DNA of 64,000 bases from Ectothiorhodospira lacustris. GTDB taxonomy: Bacteria > Pseudomonadota > Gammaproteobacteria > Ectothiorhodospirales > Ectothiorhodospiraceae. The stretch is from the NCBI RefSeq assembly GCF_022227845.1, contig NZ_JAJNQN010000013.1:46088-110087 (forward strand). The letters run 5' to 3'. Made by a program: the position numbers and the translations under genes. This document shows positions 30,306-40,100 of this stretch, in pieces. Numbering within the stretch: the stretch's first letter is position 1; each line of letters begins with the position of its first letter. Under the pieces are notes generated by a model. That model saw only the letters and a program-made list of their open reading frames with translations. It was not told where the DNA came from and made no database searches.

Positions 30306-31388
30306 TCAGGAGCGGCGCACCCGGCCGCGCCCGAACTCCATGATCTCATCCGGCAAGGCCTGCAGCGATACGCTGCGATCCACCGCCTGCATTTTGACCG
30401 CCTCTCTGGGCATGCCGTAGACCACGCAAGATGCCTCGTCCTGAGCCAGGGTGAGCGCCCCCGCCTCGTGCATCTCCTTCAGCCCCCTGGCCCCGTCATC
30501 GCCCATGCCGGTCATGATGATACCCAAGGCGTTGCCCCCGGCACAGCGAGCCACGGACCGGAACAGAACATCCACGGAGGGACGATGACGGTTCACCACC
30601 GGCCCTTGGATCACGCTGACCCGGTACTGAGCACCACTGCGCTGCAGCGCCAGATGGAAACCGCCGGGGGCGATGAGGGCCAATCCGGGGATGACCCGGT
30701 CGCCATCCTGCGCCTCGCGAACCTCGATGGCACAGAGGCTATTTAGCCTGGCAGCAAAGGCGGCGGTAAATTTTTCCGGCATGTGCTGGACCACCACCAA
30801 ACCCGGTGTGGTACGGGGAAGACGTGTGAGCAAGGATTCCAGGGCCTGAGTCCCCCCGGTAGAGGTACCGATGGCCACCACCTTGTCGGTGGTCTTGTAC
30901 AGATGAGCGGACTCATTCGCGGGCATGGCCGCGTCCACGGGCGGCTTTTGAGATCCCCCCTGCGACACCATCGGTTTGCGCAGCCGGGCATTGGCCGCCG
31001 CCCTCACCGAGCGGATCAAGGAGTCCCCCGCGCCCATCAGAAACTGTTTGAGTCCAACGGTGGGCTTGGTCACCACCTCAACGGCACCGGCCGCCATGGC
31101 CTGCATGCTCACCCGGGCACCCTTTTCCGTCAGACTCGAACAGATCACGACCGGCGTGGGATGTTCGATCATCAGTTTCTTCAGGAAGGTGATGCCATCC
31201 ATCCGAGGCATCTCGATGTCCAGCACCAGCACATCGGGCCACTCCCGATTCATCTTCTGCAGGGCAAAAATGGGATCGGCGGCTGTGGCGATCACCTGAA
31301 TATCCGGTGCGGCGGACAGCACTTCGGAGAGGACCTGTCTGACGGTGGCGGAGTCATCCACCACCATCACCCGGATTGTCTTCATCAT
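30306..31388 (-). CDS. cheB: Chemotaxis protein-glutamate methylesterase/glutamine deamidase
   Basis: Removes receptor methyl groups in adaptation, 360 residues. A receiver domain (phospho-acceptor D57 in [13 protein letters not shown]) is joined by a linker at about 140-165 to the methylesterase domain with the catalytic triad S176 ([10 protein letters not shown]), H202 (QHMPEKFT) and an Asp at 297/298 ([11 protein letters not shown]). Two adjacent ATG codons begin the gene, the first at 31388; that ATG overlaps the stop of the 26-codon ORF upstream (TGA inside ATGATGA). Confidence 0.96.
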   Translation of the reverse strand: MMKTIRVMVVDDSATVRQVLSEVLSAAPDIQVIATAADPIFALQKMNREWPDVLVLDIEMPRMDGITFLKKLMIEHPTPVVICSSLTEKGARVSMQAMAAGAVEVVTKPTVGLKQFLMGAGDSLIRSVRAAANARLRKPMVSQGGSQKPPVDAAMPANESAHLYKTTDKVVAIGTSTGGTQALESLLTRLPRTTPGLVVVQHMPEKFTAAFAARLNSLCAIEVREAQDGDRVIPGLALIAPGGFHLALQRSGAQYRVSVIQGPVVNRHRPSVDVLFRSVARCAGGNALGIIMTGMGDDGARGLKEMHEAGALTLAQDEASCVVYGMPREAVKMQAVDRSVSLQALPDEIMEFGRGRVRRS

Positions 31389-31465
31389 TTCTCGAATCCC
31401 AGGCGTACTTTACCGGGGTGAACGTAAACATCCTGCATGCCGGCGTTTTCTTTCGTGATCATCAT
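31385..31465 (-). pseudogene. 26-codon ORF in the cheD position, resembling the CheD N-terminus
   Basis: Between cheR and cheB an ORF of 26 codons runs without interruption. Its ATG overlaps the cheR stop (ATGA at 31462-31465) and its TGA overlaps the cheB start, so it is coupled at both ends. Its product contains [12 protein letters not shown], which resembles the conserved opening of CheD deamidases (an aromatic residue followed by H/L-P-G). In many operons cheD sits exactly here. The simplest reading is a cheD cut down to its first residues with the frame kept; a functional leader peptide is possible. The catalytic Cys and His of CheD are absent. Family assignment rests on this short motif. 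Confidence 0.5.
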
Positions 31466-32286
31466 GCGGAGACTTTCTGATAAACCGCCGGCGCCTTCTG
31501 CACCAGCTTGTGGTCGATACCGTTCAGGGTTTCGGAATGACCGACAAAAAGCCATCCACCGGTGCGCAGACGGCGGATCAACCGGTCCAGCACCTGCTGC
31601 TTGGTCTCCATGCTGAAATAGATCAACACATTGCGCAGAAAGATGACATCAAACTCTCCCACATCAGGGAGGACGTCATTGAGATTCATCGGCACAAACC
31701 GTACCTTTTCACGGAGCTTCGGGTCCACCAGCAAGTGCCCCGCATACTGCCCGGTTCCCTTGAGGCAAAATGTCTTCAAATAATGCTCGGGAATACCATC
31801 GGTACGGGTCATTTCGTAAAGTCCCCGACGGGCCTTGTCCAGAACACGGTGACTGATGTCGGAACCCAACACCTCCCAACCCTGCCAGCCCAGGATGTCC
31901 GCACAGGACATCGCCATGCTGTAGGCCTCTTCGCCGCTGGAGGCCGCTGCGCTCCAAAGCCTCAGCAACGGCGGCGAGGGGCGGCTGGTTCGATCACGAC
32001 GGGGGCTCAGCACATGCTGTTGGAGCCAATGGAAGTGGCGCGGCTCACGGAAGAAGTACGTCTCGTTGGTGGTGAGCAGGTCTACCGCCAACTGGCGCTC
32101 GGCTGGATGCAGTTGCAGGAAACGATAATACGCCGTGAAGCTGGCCACACCATGATGCTCCAGCCGCTTGGACAGCCGTCCCTGCACCAACGCCTTCTTG
32201 GCGGGGGACAGGCTGATGCCCGCCAACTGGAAAATCAAACGCCGGAACTGGCCGAACTCATGATCCTTAAGTTCAATATCAGCCAT
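31462..32286 (-). CDS. cheR: Chemotaxis protein methyltransferase
   Basis: S-adenosylmethionine-dependent methyltransferase for receptor glutamates, 274 residues from ATG 32286. The N-terminal helical domain (about 1-80) is followed by LLTTNETYFFREPRHFHWL, LRLWSAAASSGEEAYSMAM (SAM-binding motif), GSDISHRVLDKARRG, and VIFLRNVLIYFSMETKQQVLDRL. An in-frame GTG-like extension to 32295 is disfavoured. It sits 23 bases after cheW and is coupled to the mini-ORF. Confidence 0.95.
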   Translation of the reverse strand: MADIELKDHEFGQFRRLIFQLAGISLSPAKKALVQGRLSKRLEHHGVASFTAYYRFLQLHPAERQLAVDLLTTNETYFFREPRHFHWLQQHVLSPRRDRTSRPSPPLLRLWSAAASSGEEAYSMAMSCADILGWQGWEVLGSDISHRVLDKARRGLYEMTRTDGIPEHYLKTFCLKGTGQYAGHLLVDPKLREKVRFVPMNLNDVLPDVGEFDVIFLRNVLIYFSMETKQQVLDRLIRRLRTGGWLFVGHSETLNGIDHKLVQKAPAVYQKVSA

Positions 32287-32309
32287 GACAAACACCGGGG
32301 ATAACCAGG

Positions 32310-32876
32310 CTATGCCCGGCTATCCGGCCCGAAATGAGTAGCCCCGGAAGGTAGAGAAGGCAGCTCTCCCACCTGGGACAGCAGCTGCATCTCTTCGCTG
32401 GAAAGAATCTGATCCAGCCGCAAGATGATGACGAAATCCTCTCCCACGCGGCCCATGCCCTGGATGAAATCGGTCCGTATCCGAGCCCCGAAAGTCGGCG
32501 GCGCCAGGACGTCGGCATCGGTGATTTCCAGCACTTCGTTGACCGCGTCCACCACCAGCCCCAGCACATGGGTCTCTTCCTGGGCATCCGTCAGTTCAAC
32601 CAGAACGATACAGGTGCGTCGGTTGATCTGACTGGCGTTCTTGCCGAAACGACGGGCCAGATCAATCACCGGCACCACGGCACCGCGCAAATTGATCACC
32701 CCGCGAATAAAGTCCGGCACCATGGGTACGGAGGTCACCTTGTCGTACTCGATGATCTCCTTGATGTGCAAAATGCCGATCGCGTAGGTGTCCCCCTTGA
32801 GCATGAACGACAGATATTGCCTGAGGACGTCGCCCGCCGGATCCGGCGCCTGTTCCCTTGGTTTAAGTGCCTTCAT
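32310..32876 (-). CDS. cheW: Chemotaxis adaptor protein CheW
   Basis: Couples receptors to CheA. A 188-residue SH3-like protein with YLSFMLKGDTYAIGILHIKEIIEYDKVTSVPMVPDFIRGVINLRGAVVPVIDLARRFG (quoted in short pieces: KEIIEY, IRGVINLRGAVVPVIDL) and VDAVNEVLEI with a late FIQGMGRVGEDFVIIL. It is longer than minimal CheW at both ends, with an acidic N-terminal and a Ser/Pro-rich C-terminal tail. It lies between the receptor gene and cheR. Confidence 0.95.
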   Translation of the reverse strand: MKALKPREQAPDPAGDVLRQYLSFMLKGDTYAIGILHIKEIIEYDKVTSVPMVPDFIRGVINLRGAVVPVIDLARRFGKNASQINRRTCIVLVELTDAQEETHVLGLVVDAVNEVLEITDADVLAPPTFGARIRTDFIQGMGRVGEDFVIILRLDQILSSEEMQLLSQVGELPSLPSGATHFGPDSRA

Positions 32877-32885
32877 CCTGGCCCC

Positions 32886-34541
32886 CTAAAAACGCACGAA
32901 CTCGTTTTCATCGACAGGCTTCTCCAGATCACGATGATGACGAGATTCCTTGGAACGGGGCGGCTTGCCCGAGGATGACACCGGGCGGGCGGTCTTGCGT
33001 GGACTCTGAACCCGCTCCGAACGATCGTCACCCAGTCGGAAGAACCCCATGCTGCTCTGCAGTTCCTCGGCCTGACTACTCATTTCCTCGGCGGTGGCTG
33101 AAAGCTCTTCCGAAGCGGCGGCACTTTGCTGAGCCACCGTGTTGAGCTGGGTAATAGCGACGTTGATCTGACTCACGCCGCTGGCCTGTTCCTCGGAAGC
33201 AGAGCAGATCTCCTGCACCAGGTCGGAGGTACGGGTGATGGACGGCACCATTTCTTCCAGCAAACGTCCCGCCCGCTCGGCCATGTCCACCGAGTTGCCG
33301 GCCAGTTCTCCGATCTCCCGGGCCGCCACCTGGCTACGCTCGGCCAGCTTTCTCACCTCGGTGGCCACCACGGCAAACCCCTTGCCGTGGTCACCCGCCC
33401 GGGCTGCCTCAATGGCGGCGTTGAGTGCCAGAAGATTGGTCTGATACGCAATGTCATCGATGATGCCGATCTTGTCGGCGATGCTCTTCATTGCAATCAC
33501 CGTCTTCTTGACCGCCTCCCCTCCCTCGACGGCTTCCTGAGCCGCCTTACCGGCCACACCATCGGTGACCCGGGCATTTTCCGTATTTTGACTGATCGAG
33601 GCACTCATCTGCTCCACCGAGGCACTTGTCTCCTCAAGACTGCTGGCCTGCTCCGTGGCGCCCTGACTGACTGACTGGGCCGTACTACTGACCTGTTCGG
33701 AAGCCGATGCCAAGCCATCGGCAGCCGCCCGCACCTCGGTGATGACCTGGGAGAGTTTCTCCACCATCCTCCCCATGGCCGTCAGCACCTGACCGGTTTC
33801 GTCGCGGGGCTGCGGATCAATATGGACCCGCATGTCCCCTTCGGAGAGCTGGCCGGCAATGCCCACCACGCGGCGCAAAGGACCGGCAATGGCATGGGCG
33901 ATGAAAAACCCCAGGGCCAACCCCACCAGGACGCTCACAATGATCAAAACGGAAGTGAACAGGAGTGTGTTTTGATGGATGCCGTTCGCGGCCAGACTCA
34001 GCTGTTCAGCATTGGACTCCTTGATGCGACTGAGCTGGGTCAGCAACTGATCCAGTTCATCCCCCAAGGGACGGAGTTCCCCGGCAACGAACTGCCTTGT
34101 AGCCAGCTGCTGCTGTTCATCCTCACTCATCACCATCGCCACCAGCGTATCGATCATTCGTGCCCGCTCGGCCGTCAGGCTGTCGTAACGGGCGAACAAC
34201 TGACGTGACTCATCGGTGTAAAACAGCGTTCGGACCTGCTGTATGTGCGCAGCCTCCTCGGCACCAAAAGCCCGGATATTCTGTATATGACGCTGGCGTT
34301 CCGCCGATGTCTCCGCAAGCAGCAGGTTGCGTATGGCCCGGCTACCGTTGAGCAGTTGAACGTTGGCCTCCTTGATCTCGGAAACCCCACGCAACTCGAC
34401 CTCGTACATCTGGTCCGCGAGGCTGTCGATGCGGTTCATATTGCTGATCCCCACCCAACCGACCGTGGCAGTGAACAGCGCCATCAGGATGAAGGCTGAA
34501 ACCAGCTTTACACCTACCCGCAGATTATTGAACCAAGCCAT
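32886..34541 (-). CDS. Methyl-accepting chemotaxis protein with 4-helix-bundle sensor
   Basis: Transmembrane receptor of 551 residues from ATG 34541. TM1 at about 10-30, a helical periplasmic domain with the four-helix-bundle pattern (about 31-185), TM2 at about 190-212, HAMP to about 265, and a signalling hairpin with [39 protein letters not shown]. The C-terminal tail is long and basic and ends NEFVRF, a pentapeptide-type tail of the kind that tethers CheR/CheB in other systems. Its start overlaps the cheA 3' end by 17 bases, a coupling also seen at other junctions of this operon. Confidence 0.93.
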   Translation of the reverse strand: MAWFNNLRVGVKLVSAFILMALFTATVGWVGISNMNRIDSLADQMYEVELRGVSEIKEANVQLLNGSRAIRNLLLAETSAERQRHIQNIRAFGAEEAAHIQQVRTLFYTDESRQLFARYDSLTAERARMIDTLVAMVMSEDEQQQLATRQFVAGELRPLGDELDQLLTQLSRIKESNAEQLSLAANGIHQNTLLFTSVLIIVSVLVGLALGFFIAHAIAGPLRRVVGIAGQLSEGDMRVHIDPQPRDETGQVLTAMGRMVEKLSQVITEVRAAADGLASASEQVSSTAQSVSQGATEQASSLEETSASVEQMSASISQNTENARVTDGVAGKAAQEAVEGGEAVKKTVIAMKSIADKIGIIDDIAYQTNLLALNAAIEAARAGDHGKGFAVVATEVRKLAERSQVAAREIGELAGNSVDMAERAGRLLEEMVPSITRTSDLVQEICSASEEQASGVSQINVAITQLNTVAQQSAAASEELSATAEEMSSQAEELQSSMGFFRLGDDRSERVQSPRKTARPVSSSGKPPRSKESRHHRDLEKPVDENEFVRF

Positions 34542-36741
34542 GTATCCTGCTCCCATTGTTATGACTGCGCGAACCCGTACGGCTCTGCGTCTCTTCCCTC
34601 AGCGCCAGGTCCATCAGCCCTGACACATCCAGCACCAGCGCCACCTCCCCCGAACCCAGGATGGTGGACCCGGAAACACCCGGCAGTCCGGCAAACAGGG
34701 AATCCAGAGGCTTGATGACCGCCTGTAACTGCCCTTTGAGGTCATCCACCAGCAAGCCCGCCTTGCGCCCCGCCCAATGCACCACCACCACATTGCGACG
34801 CCGTCCGCGCGGCCCCTGGAGCCGGAACAACTCCGTGAGCCGCAACAGGGGCAGGATCTCACCCCTCAGACTGAGCTGGTCATCCCCTCTTGCCTGAGCA
34901 GTGGCCGGCAGTTCCAGGCACTCCAGCACGGTATCCAGCGGCACCACGTAATCATTACCCGCGACGCTGACCAGAAAGCCGTCGATGATGGCCAGCGACA
35001 GGGGCAGACGAATACGAAATGTCGTACCTTCCCCCGGTCGACTCTCGATCTCAACGCTGCCCCTCAGGGCATCAATGTCACGGCGGACCACATCCATACC
35101 CACCCCGCGGCCGGACAGGTTGCTGACCTTGTGGGCGGTGGAAAAGCCAGGCTCAAAGATCAGGTTCCATACTGCGTTATCGTCCAGTTCCCTATCCTCC
35201 GGGATCACCCCCCGCTCCCGGGCCTTGGCCAGGATTCGCTCACGATCCAGCCCCCCGCCGTCATCGGAGACCTCCACCAGGACACTGCCTGCATCGTGCA
35301 AAGCGTTTAGACGCACCTGACCTTGATCCGGTTTTCCCTTCGCCCTGCGTTGCGCCGGAGACTCAATACCGTGATCCACCGCGTTCCGGATCAGGTGCGT
35401 CAGCGGATCAGAGAGACGTTCCACCACGCTCTTGTCCAACTGGGTATCTGCGCCATGAACAACCAGTTCGATGTCCTTGCCGGTTTCCTTGCACACATCG
35501 CGCACCACGCGTCTGAACCGGTTGAAGGTTTCACCGATCTCCACCATGCGCAGATTCATCGCGCTGTCGCGTATTTCATCCACCAGACGGGCAACTTCGT
35601 AGATGGATTCCATCAGTACACTGTCTTGCGTCTCCTTGGACTGGACGCGCAAGGCGGCACTGGCAATCACCAACTCACCCACTTGGTCGATCAAAAGGTC
35701 AAGCTTGTCTGCCCTTACCCTGAGCAGACGAGCATCCTGGGTCTGGCGCTTGCGTACCTCCTGCTGGCGATCCAGCGCGACGGCCACCACCTCCGGCTGA
35801 ATGCATTGTTCCCTGACCAGGGCTTCGCCCAACAAGGGTGGATCCGTCGATTGTCCGGCCTGCAAGTCGAGCACATCCTCCAGTTCGCGCTGGGTAATGG
35901 CACCGCAACCCACCAGGATCTCCCCCAAACGCTGGACACCCTCGGGCAGTGATTCCATGAGCTTCCGGAAATCCGCCAAACGACTACCGGGAGGCAGGAT
36001 GCGAATCCGGCTGTCCTCGCGGACAAAATCGAACACGCCTTCCAGGGTCGCCTTGTCCGCTTCACTGCGCAGGCGAATCTCGAATCCCAGATAACACTGC
36101 TCCGGGTCCATCTCCGCGGCCGGCGGAATGGCGTCGGTGAGGGTGAAAAGGTGGACGATCTCGCCCATTTTGGTGAGGTAATGAATGAACGAGAGCGGGT
36201 CCATGCCGTGGCGCAGGACATCGGGACCAAAACGCAGGGACAGATGCCAGACATCGTCATCGCTCTCCCCGTTCCGCCCCAGATTGACCACCGGATCTTC
36301 CAGGACCAGCGGGACCGCCCCGACGCCAGGCGGCGGCTCGGCGTCCAGGTCACTTCCCAAGTAATGCGCCAGTCGAGCGACCAATGCGGCTCCCTGCCCC
36401 AGGGTGGGACCGTCGGGGGATTCATCCCGCTCCACGGCATCAATGAGATTTTCAAGATGATCCCGACAGTCCATGAACAGGGTAATGAGTACGGAATCCA
36501 TGGGTAAAAGGCCATCCCTGACCCGGTCCAGGACACTCTCGGCGTGGTGGGTGAAGGTGACGATCACATCCAGGCCGAACAGCCCGGCGGAGCCTTTGAT
36601 GGTATGAGCCGCACGAAACAGGGCGTTGATGGCATCCGTATCCGACGGTATCTGCTTGAGAATACGCAAGGAATCTTCCATTTCCTCCAACAGTCCCCTG
36701 GCTTCCGCCAGAAAGGTGGGCAATGCATCGGACAGGCTCAT
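34525..36741 (-). CDS. cheA: Chemotaxis sensor histidine kinase CheA
   Basis: A 738-residue kinase. The HPt domain has phospho-acceptor H46 in [12 protein letters not shown]; a long middle part (about 130-330) is a less conserved P2-like region; the dimerisation domain is followed by the ATPase domain with [13 protein letters not shown] (N box), [12 protein letters not shown] (G1), [14 protein letters not shown] (G2) and [21 protein letters not shown]. The C-terminal CheW-like domain ends at about 720. Located between STAS and receptor genes, it is the core of this chemosensory pathway. Confidence 0.96.
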   Translation of the reverse strand: MSLSDALPTFLAEARGLLEEMEDSLRILKQIPSDTDAINALFRAAHTIKGSAGLFGLDVIVTFTHHAESVLDRVRDGLLPMDSVLITLFMDCRDHLENLIDAVERDESPDGPTLGQGAALVARLAHYLGSDLDAEPPPGVGAVPLVLEDPVVNLGRNGESDDDVWHLSLRFGPDVLRHGMDPLSFIHYLTKMGEIVHLFTLTDAIPPAAEMDPEQCYLGFEIRLRSEADKATLEGVFDFVREDSRIRILPPGSRLADFRKLMESLPEGVQRLGEILVGCGAITQRELEDVLDLQAGQSTDPPLLGEALVREQCIQPEVVAVALDRQQEVRKRQTQDARLLRVRADKLDLLIDQVGELVIASAALRVQSKETQDSVLMESIYEVARLVDEIRDSAMNLRMVEIGETFNRFRRVVRDVCKETGKDIELVVHGADTQLDKSVVERLSDPLTHLIRNAVDHGIESPAQRRAKGKPDQGQVRLNALHDAGSVLVEVSDDGGGLDRERILAKARERGVIPEDRELDDNAVWNLIFEPGFSTAHKVSNLSGRGVGMDVVRRDIDALRGSVEIESRPGEGTTFRIRLPLSLAIIDGFLVSVAGNDYVVPLDTVLECLELPATAQARGDDQLSLRGEILPLLRLTELFRLQGPRGRRRNVVVVHWAGRKAGLLVDDLKGQLQAVIKPLDSLFAGLPGVSGSTILGSGEVALVLDVSGLMDLALREETQSRTGSRSHNNGSRIHGLVQ

Positions 36742-37133
36742 GTCCGACCTCCGGAACCGTTGCAGTCATGCGGGATAAACATGGGGTCACCCAACTGACC
36801 GGCCAGGTCATACAACTCAAGCAATGCCAGTACGGGTGGACTGTGATCAGCCAGGGTCAGGTGACGTCCCATCGCCAGGGCCTCTTTCTTGATCAGAATG
36901 AGCAACTGAGCGCCGCTGGTGTCCATGTCTGTGACCTTGGCCAGGCTTACCGTCAGCGCTTCAAATTCATGCAGGATCTCCATGAATTTCTGCTTGATCT
37001 CCATGGCATGATAAATGGTCATCTCCCCTTCCAGCCTCAGGAGACAACGCCCTGCATCCTGTTCCAGTACCATTTCCATGCGCAGCTCTCCCGGCCAGTA
37101 GTCTCCGTCGCCTTCCGAATCGGCCGGGGTCAC
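36738..37133 (-). CDS. STAS-domain protein of the chemotaxis operon
   Basis: A 131-residue anti-sigma-factor-antagonist-type protein. The STAS core has CLLRLEGEMTIYHAMEIKQKF and LAKVTDMDTSGAQLLILIKKEAL, where the Ser in DTSGAQ is the usual phosphorylation site. Such a gene between cheY and cheA is frequent in gammaproteobacterial che operons; its role there is not settled. ATGA overlaps with both neighbours (36738-36741 and 37130-37133) indicate translational coupling. Confidence 0.9.
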   Translation of the reverse strand: MTPADSEGDGDYWPGELRMEMVLEQDAGRCLLRLEGEMTIYHAMEIKQKFMEILHEFEALTVSLAKVTDMDTSGAQLLILIKKEALAMGRHLTLADHSPPVLALLELYDLAGQLGDPMFIPHDCNGSGGRT

Positions 37134-37498
37134 GGCCCCATGAGTTTCGCCACTGCGTCCAGCATCTGATTCGGCTGAAAGGGCTTGATGATCCAGGCCT
37201 TGGCACCAGCCTCCCTGCCGGCGGACTTTTTCGCGTCACCGGCTTCCGTGGTCAGCATGATGACCGGTGTGAATCGGTACTCCGGGCGAGCCTTGAATTC
37301 CTTCAGGAAACTGATACCGTCCATCCCCGGCATATTGACATCACTGATCACCAGGTTGACTCGCGCGCCATTCAACTTGGCGAGTGCATCCTTGCCATCA
37401 GAAGCCTCTATGACGGTATAACCGGCCCCCCGCAGCGTCATACCGACTACTTGCCGAATGGAGGCAGAGTCATCCACGATCATGACGGTTTTGCCCAT
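37130..37498 (-). CDS. cheY: Chemotaxis response regulator CheY
   Basis: Single-domain receiver of 122 residues carrying phosphate from CheA to the flagellar switch. D53 is the phospho-acceptor in LVISDVNMPGMDG; the acidic pair is at positions 9-10 (VDDSASIRQ), the Thr of LTTEAG and K105 in IIKPFQP complete the active site. It is the second gene of the operon, 13 bases after a receptor gene. Confidence 0.96.
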   Translation of the reverse strand: MGKTVMIVDDSASIRQVVGMTLRGAGYTVIEASDGKDALAKLNGARVNLVISDVNMPGMDGISFLKEFKARPEYRFTPVIMLTTEAGDAKKSAGREAGAKAWIIKPFQPNQMLDAVAKLMGP

Positions 37499-37511
37499 GG
37501 CCTAATATCTC

Positions 37512-38684
37512 CTAGAAAAAGGTCACTTCAGTGGGTGCCGGTGAGCGGGACTTTCGTCCATGGTGATTGCTCAATTGCTCGGGCGTGGTATACCCCTGCT
37601 CCAGCGCAGAAAGCCATTTCTGCATATCCACCTGATCGCAGTCACCAGCCTTGATACGGGATGCAAGCCGTTCCATGTCCGCAACGACATGGCTGAGGAT
37701 CTGAGAGACCCGGTCCTGGAATTGCAGGGATACGATGACGCCGCAGACCTCCTCGCGCACTTCATCGCTTTCCGTGCGCAGCAACCGGGTGGAAGCCTCA
37801 AGACCTTCCGTGACTTTCTGATAACGATCCATCACCGAGCGGATTGAGCGCTCGGCCTGTTCAACCAACTGCTTGTCTTGCGTGGAGAACGTTTCGGCGG
37901 CCTTGCGGGTTTCGTGAATGGCGGCGTTCACGGCGTGGACCTTCTCGGCAATGCTGCGGCCGGCCGTTCCCGACTGGGAAGACAGTGCGCGTACCTCATC
38001 GGCCACCACCGCGAATCCTCGGCCCTGCTCCCCGGCTCGGGCGGCTTCGATCGCCGCATTCAACGCCAGCAGATTGGTCTGAGACGCCACGGCGGATACG
38101 GAGTCGGCCATGCCTTCCATTTCCTTCGTAAAATCAGCTAGATCGCTGATCCTTGCCAGCAGGTCTTTCTTGGTTTCAAGGGCCTTGAAGAGCGTCTGCA
38201 GCACTTGGTCCAACTCCTGTCGACAGCTGCCCAGTGTGCCGAGCACACTCTCCCCCTGCTGACCACTGTGATCATGAGAGGATTCTAATGCGTGAGTAAG
38301 ACGCTGATTGATATCATCAAAGCGACGGGCCAGATCATGAATGGCGGTTTCGGTGTGAGTCCGAGCCGAATCAACCTGGCGACTCCAGATGGGAACCACC
38401 GAGGCACTGAGCTTTTCCACCGGAGACAAACGCCGGGAATCCGGCCTCTGCGAGGAATTTTCCTGAATCTCCTTGAGATTGGCCGCCTCGGCCTTCACAA
38501 GCCTGGATAGCCAAATAAAGAGCGCCCAGGACGTCAGGAGCGAAATCAAAAAAAGGAGTAAAAGCGCCCAGAGAACGAAGGGACCATCCCCTAACAAGGC
38601 AAGGAGAAAACCGCCAAGACCACCGGTGAGTGCCGGCATCAAAGCAATCCATTTTCCTTGAACACCAGACACGTCCATAGTCAT
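37512..38684 (-). CDS. Methyl-accepting chemotaxis protein without a periplasmic sensor domain
   Basis: A 390-residue receptor whose N-terminus holds only two hydrophobic helices (about 12-60) with a few residues between, so it senses at the membrane or in the cytoplasm. The rest is a signalling coiled coil with [43 protein letters not shown]. The tail ends TEVTFF, an aromatic tail resembling a pentapeptide tether. GGAG 7 bases upstream of ATG 38684 supports the start. It is the first gene of the che operon. Confidence 0.9.
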   Translation of the reverse strand: MTMDVSGVQGKWIALMPALTGGLGGFLLALLGDGPFVLWALLLLFLISLLTSWALFIWLSRLVKAEAANLKEIQENSSQRPDSRRLSPVEKLSASVVPIWSRQVDSARTHTETAIHDLARRFDDINQRLTHALESSHDHSGQQGESVLGTLGSCRQELDQVLQTLFKALETKKDLLARISDLADFTKEMEGMADSVSAVASQTNLLALNAAIEAARAGEQGRGFAVVADEVRALSSQSGTAGRSIAEKVHAVNAAIHETRKAAETFSTQDKQLVEQAERSIRSVMDRYQKVTEGLEASTRLLRTESDEVREEVCGVIVSLQFQDRVSQILSHVVADMERLASRIKAGDCDQVDMQKWLSALEQGYTTPEQLSNHHGRKSRSPAPTEVTFF

Positions 38685-38699
38685 AGGATTCTCCGGAGG

Positions 38700-38730
38700 A
38701 GCTCAAGGCAAGACGCCCGTACCTTGAGCT
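38700..38730 (-). promoter_or_regulatory. Inverted repeat in the 5' region of the che operon
   Basis: AGCTCAAGG (38700-38708) pairs with CCTTGAGCT (38722-38730) around a 13-base spacer, directly upstream of the RBS of the first che-operon gene. It may be an operator or an mRNA hairpin. The rest of 38731-39006 shows no gene and no structure I can support. Confidence 0.35.
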
Positions 38731-39006
38731 GAAAACCAAAACACGACAGGCATCACCTAATGCCGCAAATCATGGGATCGCCCGATGGCCGGCGGCAAAA
38801 AAATAGGGCGGCGAGCCTCAATGATGCGCATCGACCACCATCCTTGCCTCTATCCAATACAGAAAAAAACATAGACCGTCAACATTTGGCACCCGGAAAC
38901 CCATTGAAGAAGCGCTTTGCCGTCGCTCCCTCGTCCCTCTCCCTCATTCCTCGAAAAGCCACTCTCCGCCCTCCCAAAAAGCCCCTCATCACTCATCCCC
39001 CCCCTT

Positions 39007-39316
39007 GTGCCACCCCCACGGAACCTCTTCGCCACCCCTGCAAAACCTCTCCGTCACCCCCGCAAAACCTCTCCGTCACTCCCGCAAAACCTCCCCGTCA
39101 CTCCCGCGAAACCTCCCCGTCACTCCCGCGAAAGTGGGAGTCCAGAATTTCCAGTCTGCCACTGGATTCCCGCTTGCGTACGCGGGAATGACGGGGCCAG
39201 GCCCATGAGCACGCTCTGTCTCAAGACTGGATTCCCGCCTGCGCGGGAATGACTTCGGCAATTTCACAGGCAGGTTCGAGACTCAGACTGGATTCCCGCT
39301 TGTGCGGGAATGACGG
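39007..39316. repeat. Half-site array (22-bp period) followed by palindromic repeats
   Basis: Six units of 22 bases begin at 39007, 39029, 39051, 39073, 39095 and 39117 (CCGTCACYCCCGCAAAACCT-like). They become more regular toward the last, which runs into a palindrome with GTCACTCCCGCG...TGGGAGTCC. Three further imperfect GGATTCCCGC...GCGGGAATGAC palindromes follow to 39316. Predicted ORFs across this region are repeat translations. Confidence 0.8.
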
Positions 39317-39358
39317 ATTCCATTCACCGGATTCAGACGAGGGAAAAGCCGACTTTAT

Positions 39359-39679
39359 TCACCCGGCCAATTTGAGCCCCACTAATCCCGCGACGATCAG
39401 CAGCACGCTCAGTACCCGCAGCAGGGACAGGGTCTCGCCGTAGTAAAGGATGCCGAGGATGAAGGTGCCGACCACACCGATGCCCACCCAGATGGCGTAG
39501 GCCGTGCCCACCGGGATGGTCTTCATGGCCTGGGCCAGCAGCCAAAAACTGGCGGACATGGCCGTCAGGGTCATCACACTGGGCCACAGACGGGTAAAGC
39601 CTTCGCTGGCCTTGAGGCCGATGGCCCAGACCACTTCGAGCAAGCCGGCGATGGTGAGGGCAATCCACGCCATGTTCAT
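39359..39679 (-). CDS. gdx: Guanidinium exporter of the SMR family (Gdx/SugE-type)
   Basis: Small multidrug resistance transporter, 106 residues and four transmembrane helices, working as a dual-topology dimer in the inner membrane. The motif [23 protein letters not shown] with Glu in the first helix and the K-x-S/T-x-G-F-T-R sequence marks the Gdx (formerly SugE) branch, which exports guanidinium in exchange for protons. GGAG (39687-39690) is 7 bases from ATG 39679. The upstream guanidine-II riboswitch confirms the substrate class. An extended frame to 39727 overlaps the riboswitch and is not used. Confidence 0.93.
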   Translation of the reverse strand: MNMAWIALTIAGLLEVVWAIGLKASEGFTRLWPSVMTLTAMSASFWLLAQAMKTIPVGTAYAIWVGIGVVGTFILGILYYGETLSLLRVLSVLLIVAGLVGLKLAG

Positions 39680-39699
39680 GATGAATCTCCACGAATCGG

Positions 39700-39744
39700 C
39701 GGGGTCGTCCCCGGGTTTGGCAGGCACACGCAGGTCGTCCTGCG
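39700..39744 (-). promoter_or_regulatory. Guanidine-II riboswitch (mini-ykkC)
   Basis: On the minus strand two hairpins each carry the loop ACGA: CGCAGG-ACGA-CCTGCG (39744-39729) and CGGGG-ACGA-CCCCG (39713-39700), separated by 15 bases. Paired stem-loops with ACGR tetraloops are the definition of the guanidine-II (mini-ykkC) class, in which the loops kiss when guanidine binds. The second hairpin ends 9 bases before the GGAG RBS of gdx, fitting translational control. The gene downstream is a Gdx-type exporter, the typical target. Confidence 0.9.
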
Positions 39745-39773
39745 CGGAGAAATGACATTTTTAATCAAGGGGA

Positions 39774-39861
39774 TGGCGGAAGGGGTGGGATTCGAACCCA
39801 CGGACGGTCGCCCGTCGCTGGTTTTCAAGACCAGTGCAATCGACCACTCTGCCACCCTTCC
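39774..39861 (-). tRNA. tRNA-Ser (anticodon UGA)
   Basis: Minus-strand sequence starts GGAAGGG and ends CCCTTCC, the 7-bp acceptor stem, with discriminator G and an encoded CCA (39776-39774). The anticodon arm CTGGT-CTTGAAA-ACCAG gives anticodon TGA. A variable arm (GCGACGGGCGACCGTC-like) makes it a class II tRNA of 88 bases as expected for serine, and the T arm has GTGGGTTCGAATCCCAC. The guanidine riboswitch begins 30 bases downstream on the same strand. Confidence 0.95.
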
Positions 39862-40100
39862 GCGGGGATGCCTTGCAGGCGAGGGGTCTTCAAGCGCGCT
39901 AGTTTAACCGTCCGGAGAAAAAGCGACAACTCGGGCAACCCGGCGCAACGGTCCCACGGGAACAAGGCACGAAACCTGCCGGTCTCAGATTCCGGCGACC
40001 GTCGCCGGTTTTGATCCTGCGCCGCCAATCAAGTACCTTAGCGCCATCACGGACACACTTGATGTTCGTCATTCCATCCCGTCAAAGAGGAGCATCCACC

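Noticed and set aside
38760..39252. Pro/Ser-rich ORFs over the 22-bp array.
   Set aside because: They translate the repeat, with no conserved sequence and no RBS.
39333..39758. A longer minus-strand reading of the exporter region.
   Set aside because: It is in another frame from gdx and crosses the riboswitch hairpins; the 106-residue SMR frame with GGAG RBS is the real gene.
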